In this document: positions 1 to 4,588 of the stretch, piece by piece | Position numbering within the stretch: the stretch's first letter is position 1 | How the letters are laid out: each line of letters begins with the position of its first letter | Assembly (NCBI GenBank): GCA_964546125.1 | Contig: CAZJIS010000092.1 | Span: 1-5,266, forward strand | Reading direction: 5' to 3' | Source of the DNA: Phil1 sp964546125 | GTDB taxonomy: Bacteria; Bacillota; Clostridia; Christensenellales; CAG-138 | Length of the DNA: 5,266 nucleotides | Notes under the pieces: generated by a model | The model's database searches: none | Seen by the model: the letters and a program-made list of their open reading frames with translations, nothing else | Told to the model about the DNA's origin: nothing | Translations under genes and position numbers: made by a program

Positions 1-552
1 ATGGTCACCTTGGTCGCCGCGAGCCAGAAGCTCGGCATCACCAACGGCATATCCTATGTTTTGCCCTGGGCGGTCTTTCTTGGCGCGCTCGCGCAGCTTG
101 CGGCGGGCGCGCTCGATTACAAAAAGAAGAATGTGTTCGGCGCTACGGCCTTTTGCGCTTATGGCTTTTTCTGGCTCGGCATGGCGCTTTCGTGGCTCAT
201 CGGGGCGGGCGTGCTGGGCGAAGCGCTCAAAGCAAGCGCCGACCCGCGCCAAATGGCCTTCGCCTTTTTGGGCTATCTGTTCCTCACCTTGTTTTTGACC
301 ATTGGCGCAACGCAGACCAACAAGGTGCTGTTTTTCATTTTCGTGCTGATCGATGCTCTGTTCATCGGCCTTGCGGTGAGTAACTTCATCTCCGAAGGCC
401 CTGTGCATGAAGTTTTCCACAACATGGCGGCGGCCGCGGAGCTTGGCATTGCGCTGCTGTCCTTTTACGGCAGCGGCGCAAATGTGCTCAACAACCATTT
501 CGGAAGAACCTTTTTGCCCGTGGGCAAGCCTATGGAGATTTTTTCAAAATAA
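1..552 (+). CDS. satP: GPR1/FUN34/YaaH (SatP-type) acetate/succinate transporter, 5' end missing
   Basis: Inner-membrane transporter of the acetate uptake (AceTr, GPR1/FUN34/YaaH) family, which moves acetate or succinate, probably with protons. The 183 visible residues match the family from just after the N-terminal NPAPLGL signature: FGATAFCAYGFFWLGMAL (residues 46-63) is the conserved second-loop and helix motif, and NNHFGRTFLPVG (164-175) is the conserved C-terminal motif. Hydrophobic segments lie at about 17-38, 48-67, 86-102, 109-129 and 140-160, five of the expected six helices plus part of the first. The ATG at base 1 corresponds to the conserved Met of the family's GFGM(T/V)T stretch, so it is very likely internal, with roughly 15-20 residues lying left of the window. 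The stop is TAA at 550-552. The deaminase gene follows on the same strand after 71 nt and may be co-transcribed. The family assignment is firm; the exact substrate is inferred from the family. The symbol is used in the family sense. Confidence 0.9.
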   Translation: MVTLVAASQKLGITNGISYVLPWAVFLGALAQLAAGALDYKKKNVFGATAFCAYGFFWLGMALSWLIGAGVLGEALKASADPRQMAFAFLGYLFLTLFLTIGATQTNKVLFFIFVLIDALFIGLAVSNFISEGPVHEVFHNMAAAAELGIALLSFYGSGANVLNNHFGRTFLPVGKPMEIFSK

Positions 553-623
553 GCTTGGGGGAGATCGGGGCAAAAGCCGGCCGGGAACGAAAAAAATACG
601 ATGAAAAGCGGAGGAAACGGCAG

Positions 624-1091
624 ATGGACCGAGATGAACTGTTCATGCGCGAGGCAATCCGCCTGTCCGAACAGGCGGTTGAACATGGGAATGAGCCGTT
701 CGGCGCGGTGCTCGTTAAGGCCGGGGAAATCGTTTTTACCAACGAAAACCAAATTTACACCGGCTTCGACCCCACCTTCCACGCGGAATTGGGCTTGCTC
801 CGGCGCTTTTGCGCGCAAACGAACATTGCGGACTTGCGCGAATATACGCTTTATTCAAGCTGCGAGCCCTGCTTCATGTGCTGCGGGGCCATGGTGTGGA
901 CCAGGCTCGGCCGCCTCGTATATGCGGCAAGCGATGTGGATTTGTGCGGGTTGCTCGGCGAAGAGGGCGCGGAGTGCAGCCGCGTCGTGTTCGGGCAGTC
1001 GCCCTGGAAGCCGCAGGTAAGCGCGGGCGTGCTGCGCGAGGAGAGCCTTGCGGTGCTGGCGCGCTATTTCGAGCACCATACCAAGGGCTGA
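624..1091 (+). CDS. Zinc-dependent nucleoside/guanine deaminase (CMP/dCMP-type cytidine deaminase superfamily)
   Basis: Cytosolic zinc hydrolase of 155 aa that deaminates a purine or pyrimidine base or nucleoside. The pattern NEPFGAVLV (23-31), DPTFHAE (49-55) and SSCEPCFMC (78-86) is that of the CMP/dCMP deaminase superfamily: His53 and Cys83/Cys86 would bind zinc, and Glu55 is the proton shuttle. The DPTxHAE form resembles GuaD-like guanine deaminases more than TadA, which usually has NAE, so guanine or a related base is a reasonable guess but unproven. Phe84 occupies the position that is usually Pro in PCPMC. The ATG at 624 is chosen because GGAGG (610-614) lies 9 nt upstream; an in-frame TTG at 555 gives a basic, low-complexity N-terminus and no ribosome binding site. 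No promoter is evident in the 71-nt gap after the transporter gene, so read-through from that gene is possible. The gene converges with the PH-domain gene, with 20 nt between the stops. Confidence 0.88.
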   Translation: MDRDELFMREAIRLSEQAVEHGNEPFGAVLVKAGEIVFTNENQIYTGFDPTFHAELGLLRRFCAQTNIADLREYTLYSSCEPCFMCCGAMVWTRLGRLVYAASDVDLCGLLGEEGAECSRVVFGQSPWKPQVSAGVLREESLAVLARYFEHHTKG

Positions 1092-1093
1092 CC

Positions 1094-1114
1094 GGGCGGC
1101 TTTGTTCCGCTTTA
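1094..1114 (+). terminator. Weak candidate terminator between convergent genes
   Basis: A short hairpin lies in the 20-nt gap between the deaminase stop and the stop of the opposing PH-domain gene. Arms GCGG (1096-1099) and CCGC (1107-1110) enclose a 7-nt loop and are followed by TTT (1111-1113) on the + strand. The stem is only 4-5 bp and the U tract is short, so this may not terminate efficiently. Confidence 0.25.
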
Positions 1115-1555
1115 GTCGGGGATGCCGTCCCCGTCCACATCGACGAAGCTGCGCGAGGGGTCGCCCTGCATGGTGATGCTCGTCATGCCATAGATTTCGC
1201 GCCCGGTTACGCCCTTGTCGTTGCGCTCGCGCTCAACGATGCGGCTGAGGAACTTGCGCACCTGTTCGGGCTTGCGGATGTTCATAAGCTCGAGCACGTT
1301 GGTGCTCCGGTCCTGGCAATAGAGCACGAGCGTGCCCACGCCAAGGAGCTTCTGGCCAAACGTGCGCACCATTTTGATGTCGAGCACGCGGTAGAGCAAA
1401 AGCTCATCGGTCTCCGTGCGCAAAAGGCCGCGGCGCATGGTGAGCCTGCTTTCGTCCACCTCATACCGCGTGAAGCTTATGGGCATCCCCAAAATGCGCT
1501 TGCGGTCGTGCCAGAGCAGCGGCTCCTGCGCGGCCCCGGGTTTGTCTTTCTTCAT
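1112..1555 (-). CDS. Bacterial PH-domain protein (YdbS/DUF304-like) with DVDGDGIPD tail
   Basis: Protein of 147 aa whose residues ~15-110 resemble the bacterial pleckstrin-homology domain (bPH2/YdbS-like) found as short stand-alone proteins in Clostridia: WHDRKRILGMPISFTRYEV, then LTMRRGLLRTETDELLLYRVLDI, then FGQKLLGVGTLVL and a C-terminal helix EQVRKFLSRIVERER. I see no signal peptide or membrane helix, so it is probably cytosolic or peripheral. Its molecular role is unknown. Start: the ATG at 1555 has AAGGAAG about 9 nt upstream; an in-frame TTG seven codons earlier (1576) overlaps that ribosome binding site and is rejected. The last nine residues, DVDGDGIPD (139-147), resemble a thrombospondin type 3 or EF-hand calcium-binding loop and are unusual for the family. 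A TATAAT promoter element lies upstream. The fold assignment is made by recognition of the pattern only. Confidence 0.72.
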   Translation of the reverse strand: MKKDKPGAAQEPLLWHDRKRILGMPISFTRYEVDESRLTMRRGLLRTETDELLLYRVLDIKMVRTFGQKLLGVGTLVLYCQDRSTNVLELMNIRKPEQVRKFLSRIVERERNDKGVTGREIYGMTSITMQGDPSRSFVDVDGDGIPD

Positions 1556-1599
1556 GTTCACACGCTTCCTTCCCAATCGTCGGCATCAAAGTTATTGTT

Positions 1600-1640
1600 T
1601 TTCGTAATTATAACATATATATGCCGCTCGGCGCGCGGCT
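1600..1640 (-). promoter_or_regulatory. Candidate promoter of the PH-domain gene
   Basis: A perfect -10 hexamer TATAAT reads on the minus strand at 1612-1607, inside an AT-rich island (about 1581-1622) in otherwise GC-rich DNA. The predicted transcript start near 1600 would give a leader of about 45 nt before the ATG at 1555. The position 17 bp further upstream (1630-1635) is CGCGCC, so there is no good -35; the preceding TATATATG may act as an extended AT element. The promoter lies in the gap after the YdcZ-type gene, so the PH-domain gene need not depend on read-through. Confidence 0.45.
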
Positions 1641-1665
1641 TTTGCGCGGCCAGTCGTATGAGGCG

Positions 1666-2529
1666 CTACGCCCGCCCTTCTTTGCGCTCGATCATCACAT
1701 TCGCAACCAGCCCGGCGGCGACGAGCACGCCGCCCCAAAGCAGGCGCGGCGAGAACGCGTCAAGGAACAGCACGTCGATGAGCAGCCCCGCGAACACCTG
1801 CCCGATGAATAAAAACAGCGACAGACCGAACGCCGATACCCGCGTGACGGTGAAGTTGAGAAGGAGCACCACGCAAACGCCCACGCCGCCGCCAAGGTAC
1901 ATCCAAATGTGCGGCGAGAAGGGGGCGGCAAGCCCCGCTTCCCCGGCGCCGAGCACAAACGCCACGGGCAGCGCGCAAAGGAAACCGACAAAGTAGTTGA
2001 AAAACGTGCTCACCGAAAGGCTTGTGCGCTCCGCAAGGCGCGCGTTGACCGTGCGCGAGAGCAGCAGCACTCCGCCTGCGATCAGCGAGACCGACACGGC
2101 AAGAACGTCGAACGTATCCGTCATCACGGCGATGCCCGCGAGCGTGAGCGCGAGGCCGAAAAGTTTCTTTGCGCCAAACGGGCGGCGGGGCATGCCCATG
2201 AGGCCGTAACGGTCGACGGCAAGGCCCATGAGGCCCTGCGCGAAAAGCCCAAGCGCCAGCATGGAGGAAACGCTGATGCGCCCGAACGAGAGGTTGTTGC
2301 ACACGGTGATCAGCACCCCCATCGGCCCGCCGAGGTAGAGATGCCACGGCACGCCGCGCGTAAAGAGCTTCTCCCGCCGCCAAAGGCACAGCGGCAAAAT
2401 GAACGCGAGGCCCGCGAGGTGGATGAGCATCGTCGCGAAATAAACGCCGTAATGGTTCGAAAGCGCTCCGTTGAGCGCCACCATCCCGGCGATCAAAACG
2501 CCCGCGAACAGCGCGGCGAATGAATACAT
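1666..2529 (-). CDS. DMT-superfamily transporter with two YdcZ (DUF606) repeats
   Basis: Integral membrane protein of 287 aa with about ten hydrophobic segments, belonging to the drug/metabolite transporter superfamily, YdcZ/DUF606 branch. Many YdcZ proteins are single ~140-residue units. This one is a tandem fusion, and the duplication is visible: YLGGPMGV (65-72) answers YLGGGVGV (211-218), and NGALSNHYG (20-28) answers VNARLAERT (161-169). The linker falls near residue 140. The substrate is unknown for the family in general. The ATG at 2529 is fixed by a strong ribosome binding site, GGGGAGGTGA (minus strand, 2543-2534), ending 4 nt before the start codon. The longer reading up to 2580 would include the promoter and is rejected. 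The gene has its own promoter and follows the terminator of the zinc-ribbon gene, so it is probably monocistronic. No clear terminator is seen after the TAG stop. Confidence 0.85.
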   Translation of the reverse strand: MYSFAALFAGVLIAGMVALNGALSNHYGVYFATMLIHLAGLAFILPLCLWRREKLFTRGVPWHLYLGGPMGVLITVCNNLSFGRISVSSMLALGLFAQGLMGLAVDRYGLMGMPRRPFGAKKLFGLALTLAGIAVMTDTFDVLAVSVSLIAGGVLLLSRTVNARLAERTSLSVSTFFNYFVGFLCALPVAFVLGAGEAGLAAPFSPHIWMYLGGGVGVCVVLLLNFTVTRVSAFGLSLFLFIGQVFAGLLIDVLFLDAFSPRLLWGGVLVAAGLVANVMIERKEGRA

Positions 2530-2548
2530 CCGCTCACCTCCCCTGCTT

Positions 2549-2577
2549 ATTGTACCCGCGCGGGGTGCGGATGGCAA
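2549..2577 (-). promoter_or_regulatory. Promoter of the YdcZ-type transporter gene
   Basis: On the minus strand, TTGCCA (2577-2572) and TACAAT (2554-2549) are separated by exactly 17 bp; each hexamer matches the sigma-A consensus at 5 of 6 positions. Transcription would begin near 2542, giving a very short leader of about 13 nt that starts at the Shine-Dalgarno sequence. The spacer contains a perfect 10-bp palindrome, CCCGCGCGGG (2555-2564), which could bind a repressor or be a chance GC-rich palindrome. Confidence 0.6.
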
Positions 2578-2608
2578 CAAGAAGCGGCCCCGCTTGAAGC
2601 GGGGCCGG
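2573..2608 (-). terminator. Rho-independent terminator of the zinc-ribbon protein gene
   Basis: A perfect 9-bp GC-rich stem, GGCCCCGCT (2586-2594) against AGCGGGGCC (2598-2606), with a 3-nt loop, starts 17 nt after the stop of the zinc-ribbon gene. On the minus strand it is followed by the U-rich stretch GCTTCTTGTT (2585-2576). The tract overlaps the -35 element of the next promoter, so termination of one gene and initiation of the next are packed into about 60 bp. Confidence 0.8.
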
Positions 2609-2623
2609 CAAGTATCGGTGAAA

Positions 2624-3088
2624 TTACTTGATGATCGTGATGCCGCCGACGAGGGGCATGGGCTTCATTTCGCCCTTGACCACCGCGATGATGCACATGA
2701 TGTAGAACACGAACGCGACGATGCCGATCAGGAAGCCGATCAAAATGAAGGTCGTCACATAGGTGATCACGTTGAGCAGCAGCAAGAGCAGCGCCTGGTT
2801 CGCCCAGAATTTGCCGAACTCGTTCTTTTCGCCCGACACGAGCGGCAGGAAGAACAAAATCGGGATGATCACGGCAAGGATTGCCATGGTCTTGTCGCCA
2901 GTGAACGCGCCGGCCGTAGGCTGGGCCGCTTGGTTGGGCTGCTGATAGCTCTGCTGCTGGTAGCTGCCCTGGCCGGAAGGGGCCTGGTATCCCTGAGCGG
3001 ATGCCGGCTGTTCGGATGCCGCGCCGCATGCGGGGCAGAACCTCGCGCCGTCTTCATACTGCTGGCCGCAGTTCACACAATAAGCCAT
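2624..3088 (-). CDS. Zinc-ribbon membrane protein with DUF4870/Tic20-like hydrophobic domain
   Basis: Protein of 154 aa with three parts. Residues 4-22 form a zinc ribbon: Cys4-x2-Cys7 and Cys18-x2-Cys21, each pair followed by Gly. Residues 25-60 are a flexible Gln/Ser/Gly/Pro/Tyr-rich linker (QGSYQQQSYQQPNQ). Residues 68-148 contain about three hydrophobic helices (roughly 68-84, 98-114, 118-142), with EFGKFWANQALLLLLLNV (90-107) resembling the FHAxQALLL motif of DUF4870/Tic20-like proteins. The zinc ribbon would face the cytosol. The function is unknown. Start: the ATG at 3088 is preceded by AAGGAGG with 8-nt spacing; an in-frame TTG at 3109 contains that site and is rejected. The gene has its own promoter and a strong terminator, so it is a single-gene unit. 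Confidence 0.8.
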   Translation of the reverse strand: MAYCVNCGQQYEDGARFCPACGAASEQPASAQGYQAPSGQGSYQQQSYQQPNQAAQPTAGAFTGDKTMAILAVIIPILFFLPLVSGEKNEFGKFWANQALLLLLLNVITYVTTFILIGFLIGIVAFVFYIMCIIAVVKGEMKPMPLVGGITIIK

Positions 3089-3150
3089 AGTGAAACCCTC
3101 CTTTTTCAAACAAATAATGATGGCACATCTGAGAAATGTACGTTTACCAT

Positions 3151-3179
3151 ATTATACACGCGCAAGCAGCGCTTGACAA
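3151..3179 (-). promoter_or_regulatory. Promoter of the zinc-ribbon protein gene
   Basis: On the minus strand, TTGTCA (3179-3174) and a perfect TATAAT (3156-3151) are separated by 17 bp. The start of transcription would be near 3144, leaving a leader of about 56 nt. The -35 element lies in the loop of an inverted repeat (3166-3188), which may be an operator. Confidence 0.7.
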
Positions 3180-3188
3180 TCGCGCTGC
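3166..3188. repeat. 7-bp inverted repeat enclosing the -35 element
   Basis: Arms GCAGCGC (3166-3172) and GCGCTGC (3182-3188) are perfect inverted copies around a 9-bp centre that contains the -35 hexamer of the zinc-ribbon gene promoter. The position suggests an operator. On the + strand the second arm is followed by GGCGATTTTT, so a weak + strand hairpin terminator is an alternative, but no + strand gene is seen to need it. Confidence 0.5.
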
Positions 3189-3204
3189 GGCGATTTTTCC
3201 AATA

Positions 3205-3238
3205 AATGCTTGCAATTGTCACTGTTCAAGCGTGCAAG
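3205..3238 (-). terminator. Weak candidate terminator of the transglutaminase-like gene
   Basis: About 40 nt after the stop, the minus-strand RNA can pair CTTGCA (3238-3233) with TGCAAG (3214-3209), followed by CATTTATTGG. The loop is long (18 nt); an alternative pairing GCTTG/CAAGC (3231-3227 with 3212-3208) has a 14-nt loop. Neither has a strong U tract, so this is only a candidate. Confidence 0.3.
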
Positions 3239-3276
3239 GGGCGGATTTGACCGCTTCCCCCCGTGTTTTGCATCGC

Positions 3277-4233
3277 TCACACGCTGCCGCGCGGCGTGTA
3301 ATATTTATTGCTCATGTAGCAGCCCGAAAAACGCGAGGCGGTTTTGTTGCCTCGGCACACGGCAAGCGTCAGATCCACGGTATACCACGCGTCGGTCTTT
3401 GCATCGTAAACGCTGTTCCAAGCATGGTAGCCGCTGATCTTTGTGCTGTAGCCCTTGACGAGCTTGCAGGGGATGCCCTGGGAGCGGCACATCGCCGCAA
3501 ACAGGGAGGAAAAATCATAGCATACGCCCTTTTTGTTGGAAAGGATCGTCACGGGGTTCGGCGTATAGGTGCGAATCTGCCCCGAAATCACCCGATACGC
3601 AAAATCGTAATCGTATTTGAAATTGCGGGCAATGAAATTGTAGATCGCGCGGATGCGGGACTGATCGTCCTTGAGGCCCTTGCACAGCGCCGCCGCTTTT
3701 TTGCTGACCGAGTCGTTTGCATAAAAGGAGATCTCCCCCGTGCTGTCGAGGTATTGCGCATATTGCGAAGACTGCGCATAGGCCGATGAAGTCCCCCCGC
3801 CAAAGATGTTCGGCGCGCCGGCGGGCGTCGTGCCCGAAATGAGCGCGGTGAAGCTTGCGCTTGCGACCGTCACATAGTTGCCGCTCACCTTCTTGAAAAG
3901 CGCCACCGTGTAGCTGCCGCTGCCGCCGGTGAGCTCAAGCTTCTTCGTTTTGCCCATCGAATAGCTGTAGTAAGACCAGCTTCCGCCGTTGAAGCTCACA
4001 CCCGCTTTCATCGAAGCGGAGGTCCCGTCGCTGTATTGAAGCGTGATGTAACCCAACGAGGCCGTCGAAACGTCGATGGAGCCGCCCGTCGCGCCGCCTC
4101 CCTCCCCGAACAGGCCCCCTCCCGAGGAAGGGGTGAGCAGCAAGCCCTCCGCAAGCGCGTGATGCGGCATGGCGGCCGCAAGCACAAGGATGAGCACGAA
4201 CAACAGGACGCCTCGTTTTGCTGTTTTATTCAT
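3277..4233 (-). CDS. Secreted transglutaminase-like (papain-fold) protein under riboswitch control
   Basis: Exported protein of 318 aa. Residues 1-28 form a signal peptide: a basic MNKTAKR start, a hydrophobic core, and cleavage after HALA. A Gly-rich stretch (38-51) and a beta-rich region (about 52-132) precede the transglutaminase-like domain (about 165-300). The predicted triad is Cys238 in KKGVCYDFSSLFAAMCRSQG, His270 in GYHAWNSVYD and Asp287 in WYTVDLTL. Such domains act as cell-wall or matrix proteases, amidases or crosslinkers; which applies here cannot be read from the sequence. There is no LPXTG, SLH or other anchor at the C-terminus, so the protein is probably released or held non-covalently. 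Start: the ATG at 4233 has AAGGAAAGGG upstream and begins the signal peptide. The longer open frame to 4395 only translates the riboswitch. The gene stands alone with its own promoter and a c-di-GMP-I type leader. Confidence 0.88.
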   Translation of the reverse strand: MNKTAKRGVLLFVLILVLAAAMPHHALAEGLLLTPSSGGGLFGEGGGATGGSIDVSTASLGYITLQYSDGTSASMKAGVSFNGGSWSYYSYSMGKTKKLELTGGSGSYTVALFKKVSGNYVTVASASFTALISGTTPAGAPNIFGGGTSSAYAQSSQYAQYLDSTGEISFYANDSVSKKAAALCKGLKDDQSRIRAIYNFIARNFKYDYDFAYRVISGQIRTYTPNPVTILSNKKGVCYDFSSLFAAMCRSQGIPCKLVKGYSTKISGYHAWNSVYDAKTDAWYTVDLTLAVCRGNKTASRFSGCYMSNKYYTPRGSV

Positions 4234-4283
4234 GATAGAATTCCCTTTCCTTCTTTCGCGCCTTACCGCCGCGCGGAGGACAC

Positions 4284-4298
4284 AAAAAAATCTCGTTT
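4284..4298 (-). terminator. Terminator half of the riboswitch expression platform
   Basis: Directly 3' of the aptamer the minus-strand RNA reads AAACGAG (4298-4292), one A, then seven U (4290-4284). AAACGAG can pair with TTCGTTT (4400-4394) on the 5' side of the aptamer as six Watson-Crick pairs plus one U-G pair, enclosing the whole aptamer. The 5' strand can instead pair locally, TTCGT (4400-4396) with ACGAA (4382-4378), which would break that stem. Ligand-stabilised closure followed by U7 suggests an OFF switch, but the direction is inferred. Confidence 0.55.
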
Positions 4299-4400
4299 CG
4301 GCAACTGGCTGCCATGCGCGCGGCTGCGCGTTTAGGCCCTCTAGCTTTGCGACCCCGCCTTTAGGCGGGTGTGCCGGTTCGTCAAGATCCTGCAAACGAA
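4292..4400 (-). ncRNA. c-di-GMP class I (GEMM-I) riboswitch
   Basis: Read on the minus strand, the leader has the GEMM-I order of elements: GGCACA (compare GGCAAA), a P2 hairpin with 6-bp stem CCCGCC/GGCGGG (4369-4364 with 4359-4354) and 4-nt loop UAAA, then GTCGCAAAGC (4353-4344, compare GACGCAAAGC), then P3 with CCTAAA (4336-4331) opposite CATGG (4316-4312), the usual tetraloop receptor, a CGCGC/GCGCG hairpin capping P3, and the 3' end GGCAGCCAGTTGCCG. By alignment to the Vibrio Vc2 aptamer from memory, the base at position 20 is G (first G of GGCACA), which favours c-di-GMP over 3',3'-cGAMP, where it is A. The GCAAAG adenine that stacks between the ligand guanines is present. Identification rests on motif order and spacing; a covariance search was not possible here. 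Confidence 0.85.
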
Positions 4401-4417
4401 TATACAGTTCCAGTCAC

Positions 4418-4447
4418 ATTATAATTACGCATGGGTTAATATGTCAA
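4418..4447 (-). promoter_or_regulatory. Promoter of the riboswitch-transglutaminase unit
   Basis: Perfect sigma-A hexamers read on the minus strand: TTGACA (4447-4442) and TATAAT (4423-4418), separated by 18 bp. Initiation near 4411 would place the start about 11 nt before the riboswitch's 5' stem strand and give a leader of about 178 nt. It is the best promoter match in the window, so expression is probably high at initiation and controlled mainly in the leader. Confidence 0.8.
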
Positions 4448-4588
4448 GATAATATTTGTAACAATATGCCATAAACCCGTTGTAAAACGGGCCGTTTGGG
4501 GTGCAAAATTGATATTCGGAATTTTATTTCCCGCCGTGGAGCCAGAATATAACCTGGTCATAAGAGGTTATTAAAAACTGCTTATTAT
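4448..4588. other. AT-rich intergenic region without a gene
   Basis: The 141 bp between the ATPase stop and the transglutaminase promoter are markedly AT-rich and hold no credible ORF or RNA gene. They contain several small inverted repeats: CCCGTT/AACGGG (4476-4481 with 4486-4491, 4-nt loop), followed on the minus strand by GTTTAT, and AAAATT/AATTTT (4505-4510 with 4520-4525). The first could be a weak terminator for the ATPase gene, about 100 nt after its stop. A third repeat is listed separately. Confidence 0.5.
4549..4571. repeat. 7-bp inverted repeat downstream of the P-type ATPase gene
   Basis: Perfect arms ATAACCT (4549-4555) and AGGTTAT (4565-4571) surround a 9-bp centre, starting 17 bp after the ATPase stop on the minus strand. 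There is no U tract after the hairpin in the ATPase direction, so it is not a standard terminator. It could stabilise the mRNA 3' end or be a protein-binding site. Confidence 0.45.

Noticed and set aside
597..602. TACGAT as a -10 box for the deaminase gene
   Set aside because: Only 4 of 6 matches and no -35 at the right distance; the gene more likely depends on upstream transcription.
555..623. 23-residue N-terminal extension of the deaminase from a TTG start
   Set aside because: Lys/Arg-rich sequence unlike the family, no ribosome binding site, and a GGAGG correctly placed for the ATG at 624.
1124..1138. Hairpin GGGGA/TCCCC near the end of the PH-domain gene as a terminator
   Set aside because: It lies inside the coding sequence for the GDGIP residues and has no U tract.
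1621..1650. GC-rich hairpin GCCGC/GCGGC followed by TTTT after the YdcZ-type gene
   Set aside because: The T run follows the hairpin only on the + strand, where no gene ends; in the gene's own direction no U tract follows.
809..1996. Long + strand open frame (395 aa) across the PH-domain and YdcZ-type genes
   Set aside because: It runs antisense to two genes with good families and ribosome binding sites, its product is Ala/Arg/His-rich with no recognisable domain, and it overlaps the deaminase out of frame. It is a GC-rich shadow frame.
1909..2523. + strand open frame (204 aa) antisense to the YdcZ-type gene
   Set aside because: Highly charged Arg/His/Glu composition, no ribosome binding site or domain, and fully antisense to a convincing membrane protein.
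3173..3178. TTGACA on the + strand as a -35 box
   Set aside because: No -10 hexamer at 16-19 bp downstream on the + strand and no + strand gene follows; it overlaps the minus-strand -35 element.
4234..4395. 54-residue N-terminal extension of the transglutaminase-like protein
   Set aside because: The extension translates the riboswitch region, while the ATG at 4233 has a ribosome binding site and begins a clear signal peptide.
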